A DNA stretch of 64,000 nt from Tetrahymena elliotti 4EA. Taxonomy: Eukaryota; Ciliophora; Oligohymenophorea; Hymenostomatida; Tetrahymenidae. Location of the stretch: contig JH720325.1 of NCBI GenBank assembly GCA_000231825.2, positions 795,766 to 859,765 on the forward strand, written 5' to 3'. The notes under the pieces were generated by a model that ran no database searches, was not told the origin of the DNA, and saw only the letters and a program-made list of their open reading frames with translations. The translations under genes and the position numbers were made by a program. Below are positions 9,672-21,549 of the stretch, piece by piece; position 1 is the first letter of the stretch, and each line of letters opens with the position of its first letter.

Positions 9672-12587
9672 TCAATAGATATTGCATGAACAAGATGTTT
9701 TACTTTATTTTGGCTTGATAGCATCAAAAAATTCTTATTTTTTACTGTTAAACTCAATAACTTCTTCGGTGTTCATTTATTTGCAGTTTTTGTTATTGGT
9801 ATCAATGATAGTAGGATTGTACTATTATGGACTAATACACAGAATGAAATTGTCAATTGTACATGTATTGCTATAGCTCCACTGATTTTCTATTTTGACA
9901 TCAATATTTGTTTCAAAAATATTAACGAAGTTTTCTGATAAAGAAATAGAATGGACATTCAGCAATTATTTTTTCTTTTCAGTAATTATAAACATTTTAT
10001 TGTGCATATCAAGGTTTTTTTTGCTTTTTTAGTGAATGAAAACACCTTTAGAAAGATATGAAGCGATTTTTTCTAAGTTTCTACCAGCTTCTTGATCATT
10101 GTAGAACACTTTTAATGTTTGAGATATTTCTAGTGAAGTCGTATCCATACGCTCAAGCTGTTTGAATATATTTTCATATTCAATTACACTACAACAGGTA
10201 TTTGTATCTATCTAAATCCTTCTATTTTCTAATTCTGGATTAGCACCTCCAAGCAGCAAGAGGAATTTTTTATCTTCAGTCTAACTTACTTTTGCATCTT
10301 TGCAATGACTTTACTTTACTCTCATAACTATGGGATTGACTCTAGGATGTTTCATTTAAATTTAGAAAGCTGGCTTGATGTCAATTTATCTTTTTCCAAT
10401 TTTAAATACTTTTATATTTGTTTTTGGTTAGATCGAGCCATTTCCCAAATCAATATATCCTCCGATTACTAAAAGAGCACTACACTTTCCTCTTTAATCT
10501 GTTATTATTTAAAGTGTAGGATTTACACGAGCTCTACCAGCTATTCCTAACAATCCTGATGTTAAAGGATTTTATTAAGAGTCAACAATATCTTGCTATC
10601 CTCCCATTCCCTTTTAAGCTAGTATATCATCAAGTTTATCATCTAGACTCATATATAGAAGAGGTTTACTTTTATCATTAAGAGGATTTGATATAGGCTC
10701 ATGACTAAAAACCATAATTTTATCATCATTATTGTAAACAAAATGCCTTCCTTACATTTTATCAAAGGCAATAAATGGACAAGGGTCTCTATTTGTATCA
10801 AAATTTAAATGATAGAGGGTAGGAAAAGCTTTGAAATTCTATAAAAAATTATTAGGATCTTAAATCTTCTAACTTTGTGCTAGTGTATTTTATCCATTTT
10901 AAATAGAACTAATTATTCCAGCAGCTCCAGAATTACTTATGAATCCATTTTTATCCTATAAATTTTAATTGTTTACTAATCCCATATTAACAAACTCAAC
11001 TACTAGTAGCTAGTGCTTAGGTGATTTATCTATACAAAGGGAAGTGAGTTTATTCTTGTAAGGCTTATCAATCTATGGCTAAACCACCTTTACTGGTGGT
11101 AAAATAGGTAAATTGTTTGGCGCCTATTTTGAAAATGCTAATCTATTTTATAACCTTAGCCCTTCTATTGAGGCATTGTATATATCTTTCTAAATCGTAC
11201 TATGCTATTTTTAAATAGAAATTTTAATCTTAAATTAAAGAACAAAAAAAAATTAAATCGAGATGTTGTCTTGAAGTTGTAGGAAACATTTTAAAATTTT
11301 TTAAAAGCATCTTAAGCATCAAGAAAAAATTCATTAAAATTGTGCAAACATATCAGACTAAAATATGTTTTTATGTGATTTCTTGGTAATAATTTTTTAT
11401 TTGAACATAAAAATAATTGAGTAAATATCTGGTTCTAATTATTTACCTTAACTTAACCTGCAAAGTCTTTATTTACGATAGTGTTGACATTGTAAATAAT
11501 AGATAAATATTTGAAATTATCAAGTTCCTCCTTTTACTAGAAATGCTTATTTTAGTTTTTTGCTTCTATTTCCTTTAAATAAGTATTTGCTTATTCCTAG
11601 AGCTATGAGTTGTTGATTGTTGTTGATCTTTAAATAGCTTGGTTACTTTACAACCTTTTTTACATAAAATTTAATCAGTATATTGTGTTATATTTATTAG
11701 TTTATTTTAGATTTTTAAAAAGACAAACAATCATTTTTAGTTAGTTACATATGTGGGGTTTATGGAGCTCCTGGTAAGTTTAATGGAGTATTTTCTCCAT
11801 CTCTACTTGGTATAGTTATTATTGGTCTATTTGCATGTTATGGATGCTCATTATGTTAATCTTTTTTAAAAGAAGAAGAGTTGGCAGGAGCATTAATTAC
11901 TTCTTGCTTTTTGAGGAGAGTATTAACAGGAGTAAATGTTTTCAATCTAATTTTAATCAAATGAAAAAAATAAATGTAGTTTTTGGAATAATTATTGATT
12001 TGATTAGAAAATAAAATAAATATATCCAAAATATAATTGCTTTTTCTTGATGTTAATGTCTATTTAATATTTATTTTCTATCATTTATGATTGATTATTC
12101 ATTATTACTAATTAGTATGAACACTTTTGTCATTTACGATCTCATCATAGTTGTCTGTCCATGAATCATTAGTCCTAATAAATAAAAGTTAATTAATAAA
12201 TATAAATTATAAGCATTTAATATTATATCATGTTTTTTTCTATTATATTTTATAAGGCTTAATAATTATTGCCATCTTATCTCTTTCTGTCTAAAATGAG
12301 TTAAAATAATGGACTTATAAAAGTCTATAAAACTTGTTGCTTTATGTCAATATGTTATTCATACAAGCGAATATGCTTTATAATAGAACAGCAATTTATT
12401 TCAACTCAGAAAATAATTAGATAGGAGAAATTGCAAAAGCTAAACTAAATTTCTAGATGAGAATTATGCAATTTATACATAGTTCTATCAGAAAAATGAA
12501 TCAATGTGAATAATTATTATGCAAATATGATATGAAGTAAATGTAAAATTACTTGTTCATTTCAGCTCTTTGCTTAAATTGGCTCAT
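9672..12587 (-). CDS. Kelch-like beta-propeller protein with coiled coil, 687 aa
   Basis: Five exons (12587-12553, 12174-12109, 11946-11749, 11654-11447, 11228-9672) join in phase to 688 codons including TGA. The introns are 378, 162, 94 and 218 nt. A disordered N-terminus rich in Gln, Asn and Pro (PLNLPGAPQTPHM) leads into a short coiled coil (QEQANTYLKEIEAKNQ). The large last exon holds blades with kelch-type hydrophobic strands and di-glycines, such as ALLVIGGYIDLGNG and FLLLLGGANPE, which suggests a protein-interaction propeller. The frame ends ..SKTSCSCNIY. A shorter form starting at ATG 11665 is possible, but the phase agreement of all four introns favours the long model. No catalytic domain is visible. 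The blade count was not determined, so kelch is an inference from strand motifs. Confidence 0.75.
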
Positions 12588-13812
12588 CTAATCTAAAAGT
12601 TAAAAATATACTAAAATAATATTCCTTTTTATAATTAGAGAGGTGAATAATATGTTTCAGCGTGTATTAGCCTAGCTTATTGTATATATTTATATCTACT
12701 GATAAAGTTTATTTTATTAGTTAATGGAATTTATAACAAATAAATAAAAATTGTTTTTAATATTTGAGTTATTTATTAGTTTATTTCACATAATTTATGT
12801 TTTTGTTTATTTGTTTGCTTGCTTATTGTTTTGTTAATAATTTACCAATTTAATATTAAGTAATAGATATATTCAATCTATTATTAATTGCTAATTGAAT
12901 AAAAAACAGATTATGTTTCTACGTATGTTCTTAATAGTTAGTTAAGCACCCAATTTATTTTGTTTGACCTATGATTTCATTCTTTATTTATAATAAATAA
13001 AAAATATTATAGGATAATTGCCTTTTATTTTTAAACTTTATTAAATTGAGTACAGTTAATTATTTCATTATTCTTAATATAAAAATATGTTTCAGATTAA
13101 AGAGACTTTTCATTTAACTTTATTTTTTTGTTTTAAATTAAAAATATGTTTAAATATAAATAGATTTTTCATTTAACATTATTTCATTATTCATAATATA
13201 AAAATATGTTTAAATTTTAAGACATATTTCATTCAACTCTATTTTTTTGTTTTTATGTAAAAATGCTTTTAATTGAACATTCTTTTTTGTAAAAAGCGGC
13301 GTTTTTGATTCAGTAAAAACAATTTTTTTAGTAATTGTCCTTGTTTCATATTTTTAGAAATCAAAAATTTATTTGAAAAAATGTAGGCAATCATTTTTAA
13401 ACAGAATATTTCATTCAAATCAAGTTTTTAAATTATTTATTTGCTAAAATGTATTTGTTTCATTCAAAGCTTAATGTAATCTCTGCTTTATAAGAATCTA
13501 TTTGATTCAGTAAAAAATATTGAGAAATCAATAAAGACCTATTGTGCAAGAAAGATTTTTAATTTAAATTATCTTTTGAAAAAAACCTAAGATATTTTTA
13601 TAAATTTTATTCTGTGATTAATATTCATAAAGAAAGGTCAAGGATAGTTTAAAAATTAAAATAAAATATAAAATAAATCAAGTTTGAAAAATACTTGAGT
13701 AGGATAAGCACTTAGTTTTTTGTTAGAATTCAGAAGACAGTTAGAAAATACTTTTTAGTGTCATTAAATTTTAAAAAATTAGCAAGAAATAAATTATTGT
13801 AATTATTTACAA
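12588..13812. other. Divergent intergenic region with degenerate repeats
   Basis: About 1.2 kb between the minus-strand kelch-like gene and the plus-strand coiled-coil gene. No coding frame was found. It holds the 60-bp tandem repeat listed separately and several A/T homopolymers; both promoters must lie here. Confidence 0.7.
13066..13260. repeat. Degenerate ~60-bp tandem repeat, three copies
   Basis: Three consecutive units begin near 13081, 13141 and 13201. Each starts with AAAATATGTTT, has TTTCATTTAAC or TTTCATTCAAC in the middle, and ends with a T-rich block. The block TTCATTATTCNTAATATAA also occurs before units 1 and 3. The period is 60 bp with moderate divergence between copies. Confidence 0.7.
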
Positions 13813-15699
13813 ATGAGTTCAAAATATGGAAATTCTCAAAAAAGCATTTAATCAAAATCTAAAATATCAAGTGAAGCAAATATTAGCAAATAAAGTAAAA
13901 ATGACTCTCATTCAATTACTAGAATAAGTGACTAAGCACATATAAAATAAGATTAGAAGAAATCATCAAAAGTGAAAAGCGATAAACAGGATTTAGCATC
14001 TGTAATATTCTAAAAAGAAAAGGCTATTACTAAACTTTAAAGATAGCTTGAGAAAGAAAAGAAAGACTATGAAAAAATCAGATAAAATGTAGAAAATAAT
14101 TTAGCTTAGCATAAAATTTAAAATAAAAAGCAGAGACCTTAAACCGCATCAGCAGCTAATAATTCAAAAAGAGAACAAAACCTGAATCTGAAACTTATTG
14201 AAGAGATTAGAAGCTAAAAGCTTAAATCTAACAATTCACAAAATTCTGCAGGAGGTAGTAATAGAGAAAAATCTGAAGTACAAAAAAGAAAAGATTTAGA
14301 TAAAAGCAGGCCTAAATATGAAAGCAATAATAATAATAAATCTTTAACTCTAACCGAATATGAATAAGCTCATAATTCTCAATTGAGTGGAAAGGGAGTA
14401 CCTAATTAACATTTGTATAATGGTTATTCTCCTTATGATAACTATTAGAAAACTAAGGAATGGGATGATTAATCTACCCTTTATCAAAAATTTAAAGATA
14501 TTAGCTAAATCAATTACACTCCTTCAGAAAACCGTTCATTATTTAATACAGCTAGTGGAGTTAAACCACCTGCAGGAAGTAGTTTGAATTAGCTACAAAA
14601 TAGGTATAATAGCCTTTATTCTAACTAAAACTCAAGTCCATGTATGTAGAATAAGGTCTTATAATAAGCTCTTTCTATGTAAAATTAAAAAACTATAAAT
14701 GAACTTTAAGATAGGCTTGACTCAATACTTAATAATGGAAAAGTTACAGAAGATGATGGTGAAAATAAAATTTTCTATAAAAACAAAGTAGATAATTATG
14801 AATCAGTAGATTAATTCAAAATGAATAATAGACGAGATAGTTAAGATGAAGGAGAGTCAAATCAATAATATAAATCCTATGAAAAGAATAACAATTATCT
14901 TAGTGTTCATCAAGCAGAAGATAATCCATAAATTTAGCAAAAATATCATTCTGAAAATTATAATATCAACAACTCTAATAACCCAAATATGATTTAAGAT
15001 TCTATTGATAGAAGAGTTCTTACTCATTCTGATATATAATAGTAATAATAATATTCACTTCAATCGTTTGGTCCATAATCAAGTATTGACTAAAGAAATA
15101 AATCTAAACTAAAATATGAACTAGCTCCTTCATTTCAGGATTCTGTGAGTCATTTTAGACAGAGCTATCATTAAAGTGAACCTACTTCAATAAAGAATGG
15201 AAAGAAGAAAATGATTGATAGTGAAATCTAGCTTTATGAGCTCTAGAAAGAAAAGCATGAAACAGAAATTTAATAGTTAAGGTTATAAGTTAAAATATTA
15301 GAAAAAGAGCTCAAAGACAAAAAGCAAGAAACTCTTCAAAAAGAAATCGAGTACAAAGCAGAACTAAATAATTTATAATCAGTCTTATCTTAAATAGACA
15401 AAGAAAATAGAACTCTAGAGTTAAAAGAGTAAGAAACACAAGTTTTAATGAAACAACTTAGTATTAAAGAAAATGAAATTTAAGAACTAAGAGCCTTTTA
15501 TGAAGACAAGCTTCAAAATGAGTAGCTCTAATTCAATTCTTAAAAAAAGATTTGGTAAAAAATCTACCAAGAATTACAAGAGGAGATTAACATCCTTAAG
15601 CATGAACTAAACCAATATAATGTACAAGTTAATAACGAATCAATTGCAACAAGACATGCTGATGTATAATATATAAATTTTGTAGAGAAGTATAACTGA
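13813..15699 (+). CDS. Gln/Asn/Ser-rich coiled-coil protein, 628 aa
   Basis: One uninterrupted exon of 629 codons including TGA, full of TAA/TAG Gln codons. The first ~450 residues are low-complexity and hydrophilic, rich in Asn, Ser, Lys and Gln, with a short Gln run near 15036. From about residue 455 to 615 the sequence is a continuous heptad-like coiled coil (KMIDSEIQLYELQKEKHETE, later KQLSIKENEIQELRAF). No enzymatic or membrane motif is present. Such architecture is common in cytoskeletal, basal-body or ciliary structural proteins, but that role is only a guess. I do not recognise a specific family. The start is the first ATG after an A-rich leader. Confidence 0.85.
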
Positions 15700-16584
15700 T
15701 TATGAGTAGCAAATATTTCAGTTTAATATTAATTTTCATAAATACATTCCGTTTATTTTTATTTTGTATATATTCAATATTAGTTTTCTTTTATATATGA
15801 TCAAATTAATACTATCAAAAAAGAAACATTTTGTTCTTATTTTTTTGAATTTTCAAATAATTCAAGATATCCTAAATGTATTAAATGTCTTTCTTAGCTA
15901 TTATTAGTAATTTTTTCAAATTAATTTGATGATAAATTGATAAAATTAAAGAAATAAGAAACAATTTTATTTATTAATAATTTAGAAATTAATTAACAAA
16001 AATGAACGAAAATAGTAAAGTTTTTAATCATAACATATACGAAATTTAATAATTTTTAGAAGTTCAGAATTCAATAAAAATAGGCAGGCAAAATCAAATA
16101 AATTTATTTAACTTACAATATTATGAGATTAACATATCATCAACTAACTAACAACTGCTAAAAAAATATTATGTTCAAATTAGTACTTAAATATTTTTTT
16201 TGATTAAACTTTATTAAAATTAGAAAATTATATTGCTTGTAACTAAATAGTATTTAATCTTGTATTGTTTATTACATGAGTAAAAAATAATATGATTCTT
16301 TAAATATTATTTTAATTTAAAATAAATATGAATCAAAATATGAACTCTAATGTTGGAATATCTAATATAAAACTAAGTAGAATTTAGAAATAGTTTGAAG
16401 AACAAGATAAAAAAATAGTAGGAGATATAAATTGAATAAATACTTATAAAATCAAAGAAAAATCTTTAATTAATTTTGTTAAATATTTGTTAATATAATT
16501 TAGTAACAAGTATCAACAATAATTTTTGATATTTCACCTAAGCAAAAAAAATATTAAGAGTAAATTTACATAAAAAGCAACAAG
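15700..16584. other. AT-rich intergenic region
   Basis: About 880 bases. The only ATG-initiated frame worth mentioning is 16328-16435 (35 codons, NIKLSRIQKQFEEQDKK), which has no supporting signal and may be chance. Just upstream of the GTPase the sequence is A-rich, as is usual for leaders here. Confidence 0.6.
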
Positions 16585-17530
16585 ATGAAAGCTATAGCAG
16601 ACACTTTTCCAGCTTTAGGAGAAAAAGTTAATTGGTTTCCAGGCCATATGTATAGAGCCTTAAGACTTATGAAAGAGAACGTTGATAAAATAGATTGTTT
16701 CTTGGAAATAAGAGATAGTAGAGTACCAATATCTTCTAGAAACCAAGAGTTTGATGACTTATGCTCATTTCATTCAAAAAAAAAGATAATAATTTTTAAC
16801 AAATATGATCTTAGTAACTAGCGTGTTATGAATAATGTTATTGAAAAATACAATAGGGTAGGAATAGATTGCTTTGCTGTTTCTGCTAAAAAAGGTAATC
16901 TTTACTTTATTTAAAAATCGATTTTCAAAATATCTAAAATATGTTTTATCATAATTGATAGGAACTAATATGAAGGATATTATTACTTAACTCTAGCAAA
17001 GAATGCCAGCAAAATATGATACAGTAGGAACATGGCTTATGATATGTGGTATGCCAAATGTAGGAAAATCTACTATCATAAATCAAATCCGATAAATTGC
17101 TCCAGAATTACATAATAGAAGAGCTATTAATAAAGCAACAGCAACACCTTGTACAACAAAATCAGTAGTAGGTGTTAAATTTTCTCAAAAACCTTTAGCT
17201 TATTTAGTTGATACTCCTGGTGTAATGATACCAAATATATAAGATGATGAAACAGCTTTGAAATTATCATTAGTAGGATGTATTAAAGATGTTATACCTG
17301 GAAAAGAACCTATTTTAGACTACTTAGTTTGGATACTTAACAAGTAAAAATAATAAACTTATTAGCATTACTATGGCATGAAAGAACAAGCCAAAACAGG
17401 CGATGACTTATTTGTACATGTAAGAGATAAATATAATCATTATAATTATGATACGACATATGATTTCATTCTAGATGACTTTCGTACTGGCAAATTAGGA
17501 AAAATTACAATGGATACAATTGATTTTTGA
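16585..17530 (+). CDS. MTG1: Mitochondrial ribosome-associated GTPase 1 (YlqF/MTG1 family), 292 aa
   Basis: Two exons (16585-16894 and 16962-17530) around a 67-nt intron; the split Gly codon restores the frame. The order of GTPase motifs is circularly permuted, as in YlqF/MTG1. G4 NKYD (72-75) and the G5-like SAKKG come first. The P-loop GMPNVGKST (133-141) and G3 DTPG (187-190) follow. The N-terminus NWFPGHMYRALRLMKE is the conserved MTG1/YlqF helix. The protein assists maturation of the large subunit of the mitochondrial ribosome and sits at the matrix side of the inner membrane. At 292 residues it is slightly shorter than human MTG1. The start gives the full WFPGHM region; a presequence is not obvious, so targeting is unproven. 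Confidence 0.93.
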
Positions 17531-18508
17531 TTATTATTTTTATAATATTTTTATGTAAATAAATACTTTTATATATTAGCAAATTAAGTGTTTTGTATTA
17601 AAAACAACTAATTTATTCCATAGATTTTATGAAAATTTATTTATCTTCAAAAGAATAATNNNNNNNNNNNNNNNNNNNNNNNNNNNNNNNNNNNNNNNNN
17701 NNNNNNNNNNNNNNNNNNNNNNNNNNNNNNNNNNNNNNNNNNNNNNNNNNNNNNNNNNNAATAATATTTAAATTTATCTTTCTGTATTGAATTAAAAAAC
17801 TTGAAGAAAATTTTATAAAAAATAAACTTCAATTAAAAATGAATAAATTCAAAAATCCATTATCACTTTTTAAAAAGGAGATCTTAAAAAATTTGAATTT
17901 TCATAAACTTTTACCTTCACCTACCTCATTTATTTCTTGTGCTTTACTCCTTTTCATATTAATTTTTATTTAAAATTCTAAAATATAAAAAATAGATTTT
18001 TAGTGTTTTTAAAATAAAAATTAGTAAGATTTGTCTTAACTTTACATTTTTTTATGATTCTTTATATTTTAATTTTTTGTTTTACCCACAAAAATGAAAA
18101 ATTTAAAATATTTTCTCAAACTAAGTGTAATATTTAAACAGTTCAAATCTAAACTTCTTAAATTAAATATTTAAATTAATTTTTTGTAATTTTCTGTTAA
18201 ATGTAATTTATTCATAAGTAAATAAGAATTTATTAAAATAAATAGTTAGATAAATTATCTAAAACATTTACAAAAATAGTTGAATTCTTTAAAGATAGAA
18301 TTCTATAAAAAATTAAAAAATTTTTGAAATTAAGAAATAATAAAATATAAAAATCTGTAAAATTTTATTTAAGTTTAAAGAATTTTAGTTTGAAAATCAA
18401 TTTTTTAACTAATACTACTTGCTTAATAAATATAATTTTTTAATTCAACAAAAAAGATAAAATAGTTTATCCCAAAATTTAATTTTATGATTAAAATAAA
18501 AAAATAAT
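17531..18508. other. Intergenic region with 100-N assembly gap
   Basis: Bases 17660-17759 are N. The flanks are A/T-rich without coding signal. The GTPase gene and the following minus-strand gene converge on this region. Confidence 0.7.
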
Positions 18509-20561
18509 TCAATTATCACTTTAATTATCTTCTTCTTCTTCTTCTTCCTCCTCTTCTTCTTCTCCTTCCTCATGATATTGATCATGGTCATCATTTTAAT
18601 TCTTTTATTCTTCTTCTTCTTCTTCTTCTTCTTCATCATCATCCTCTTCATTATCATTTTCATTGACAGTATTTATTCTACTATTGGCTTATTCTTCTAA
18701 ATCATCAAGCTATACAGCTTTTCCTTAGCTTTTTGGTTTAACAAATGATTTATTTTGAGATGCTTTTTAAGCTCTTTAGGACATAGAAATATTATTGATA
18801 TTGATTTGGCTAGAATTTAATGATTTATTTGGATTTTTTTTATCAAATAATGCTGTAACATTATTCTATCTTAGTTTTTCTTCATCTTGATCTTCGTCTG
18901 CTTCCTCTCCATCTTCTCCACCATCTTCATCATTGTTAAAAATTTCATCATCTTCTTAATTATCTTTAAATGTGCTTTTAAAAAGCTTTTGCTTTTATTC
19001 AATCCTCTTTCTCTCTCTAACTTGCAAAACTCTTATAATGATAATCATTCCAATAACCACACACACAACTGAAATAATAGTAATTTTAATTGCTGGATCC
19101 ATTTCTTCATATCCTATTTTTATTATTTTCTTATTTTTAATGTATGTCATTCATTTTAAAAAATTTTTTACTTTCACAAACTCCTTTTTCTACGTTTTCT
19201 ATAAATTTACTTGCACATTAACAGACTCCATTCAAAGGTGAATAGGTCTATTAACATAATGTACACTTTGACTCATCTTTGCATTCCATACATTTGTTAC
19301 CACATTCTTGAAATAAATTTATAATTAATATTTTACATTTAATTGAAAATTAATTACATTAGCATGTAGGAGGATAAATATTGTTGGTTTTAAGAAATTT
19401 ATCTAACTCACATTAATAGCATATATATTAATTATAGCCACTTTCATTTTAAGATAGAGATAGTAATTATTTAGGAGGATAGAACTGAATGTAATCAATT
19501 CCTATATTAATAGCTTCATTAGTTTATTCTCTAATTTAGATATTATTTTCATCAAATTCAATAGATTTTATTTAATTCTATTCATTTTTAATAAGTATCT
19601 GACCTTGATATTACTAAATAGCAAATTTGATTTATTGTTCGTTTCTTAACTTAAGCTAAGATTGAGGTTTGTGAGGAGTATTTAAATCATAAAGCATATA
19701 AGTTGAAGTAGAATTTCCTTGCATATCTGGAATAATTAACAAATTATTTTAAAATAGCCAAAATAAATAGCCTTGTTAGTATTCACTGAATTTTATTGTT
19801 TTTTCTATTTCTTAGTTCAAGAGATTTACTATCACTATCTGCTTTGATGTAAAATAATAAATCTTGCCATCAGAATGAATAAAATTTTTAATAGGATTTT
19901 CATACAAAGTTGTTTCGTTGTACAAGTTACTAAACTATCCATTTTTAAGCAGCATAACAGAAAGGGATTTTCCATAAACTCCAAAATATTGTTAGTTTCT
20001 AAATTCTTTTAAAAAGAAACAATTTTAAATAAAAAGTTTAAATGAAGAAAAATTACTGAAACTCATGATTCCCTACACATCTTTTACTTTAGTCTCAAAT
20101 TAATCCTCTTAAAGTGTTGCATTAGCTAAGCTAATTAATCTCAAACTTCCTTGACTAAATGCTACAACTATAAACTATTCTATTTCAATTAAATCTATGA
20201 TTTTTTTATCTTCAAAAAGAAAAACATTCTTCTTCTAATATATATCTTGAAATTTCTCTAAATGAATTAATTAATATTTAGCTTTCTTGTTGGGATCTGG
20301 TCTTATTAGTCTATCAGTTTCAGGATTCTTCTTCTATATATTTTCATAGTTGATGTTTTCGACAGCTACTTAAAATATTTATGATTAACGATAAACGAAA
20401 GGTTAATCACTAATTGTTAAATTATCAGCTCTAAAAGACTGTAAAAGATCTGGGTTAATCTAGAATGAAGATATCAAACAATTTTTGAAGCCATTTACTG
20501 AAGTAAATATCTTCAAAATCATGATGAATGCAACCAATGAAAACTTTTTAACTAAGAACAT
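18509..20561 (-). CDS. Type I membrane protein with Cys-rich juxtamembrane region and acidic tail, 647 aa
   Basis: Three exons (20561-19358, 19306-19172, 19113-18509) join in phase. The introns are 51 and 58 nt. A signal peptide (MFLVKKFSLVAFIMILKIF) opens a ~400-residue ectodomain rich in beta-strand-like segments. A short Cys-rich stretch follows (CGNKCMECKDESKCTLCQ), with spacing like furin or growth-factor-receptor repeats. A single membrane segment (ITIISVVCVVIGMIIIIRV) comes next, with basic residues on the inner side. The cytoplasmic tail of about 150 residues ends in long Asp/Glu runs. This layout suggests a cell-surface protein with an acidic intracellular tail. The family is typical of ciliates but I cannot name a ligand or function. 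The start was chosen because it creates the signal peptide. Confidence 0.85.
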
Positions 20562-21549
20562 TATCTCTATTTAATTTAAATTATTAAAAATTTAGATTAG
20601 TAGAACACTTTTTATTTATTAAAAATTAATAGATTCAGAGATACTGATATCAACTATTTAAAATTAATAAATATATTAGATACTAAATATTAGTAAATTA
20701 GTCTATCATTTTTTCCCGTTTATTTGAAAAAGTAAAATTTAAATACTCATAAGAATTAAGTCTTATGATAATTTAAAGTAAAGTAAGTAGAATAAGTATT
20801 TCTCATCAAATCATAAAAAAAAATAAACAAACATAAATTTGATTATTTCCTAAAATTGGGATTTTTAATTTGTGATTTTAAAGTGATCAACATTGATTTA
20901 AAATAATTTTTATTAATTAAAAATAAATTAATCAGATAAATATATAGATATGATTATGTCATATATAGCTTTAATTAGAGAGAACAATTTTGAATAATAA
21001 TGAAAAATATTCCAATTGATTTGAAAAAGTAAGTATGAAGAGAAAAGTTTTTAGATTAAAAAATGTTATTATTAATTAACATCAGCTTATCCATAAAAAA
21101 TCTTAATTATTTTACTTTTAGATTATTATTTATCTTGTTTCTTAGTGAAAAATGGTGAAAGAAAATTAAGAATATAGACTTTTAGAATAAAAAATGTTAC
21201 TATTAACATAGTTTATCCATGGAAAATTGTTTAATTGTGACTATTTTTGAGCTTAAGATTAAGCCAGATAATGTCTTGATCAATAAAATAAATTTAATTT
21301 GAGTAAGTAAAAATATATTATATTTTATATTTAGTGTACTGGAAAGAAAATATGCATTATATTAATTATTATTTATGTTAATAAAAAATTAATTTACTGA
21401 TTTTTTTAACTTTATTTCTAATTTTTAATTTTTCAAGTGAAATTCAACAGAAAAGTAAGGAGAGAGCTTTAATTTAATATTATATCCAAATATTTCTAAT
21501 AACTAACTAACTAACAAATCAACAGAACTAGAATATAAAAAGATTCTCT
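20562..21549. other. Divergent intergenic region with short direct repeat
   Basis: About 990 bases between head-to-head genes; no coding frame. It contains an imperfect direct repeat (21050-21110 and 21174-21232). An (ACTA)n-like run lies just before the plus-strand start (near 21497-21520). Confidence 0.65.
21050..21232. repeat. Imperfect direct repeat pair (~60 bp)
   Basis: Two arms near 21050-21110 and 21174-21232 share TTTTAGA.TAAAAAATGTTA, a following TTAACAT block and TTATCCAT..AAAAT. Spacing is about 120 bp. Confidence 0.55.

Noticed and set aside
9682..9876. Hydrophobic plus-strand frame of 64 codons
   Set aside because: It lies antisense to the last exon of the kelch-like gene, which has far better codon use and continuity with upstream exons.
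16328..16435. 35-codon frame before the MTG1 gene
   Set aside because: Too short, no recognisable motif and no in-phase splice to the MTG1 exon, which has its own good start.
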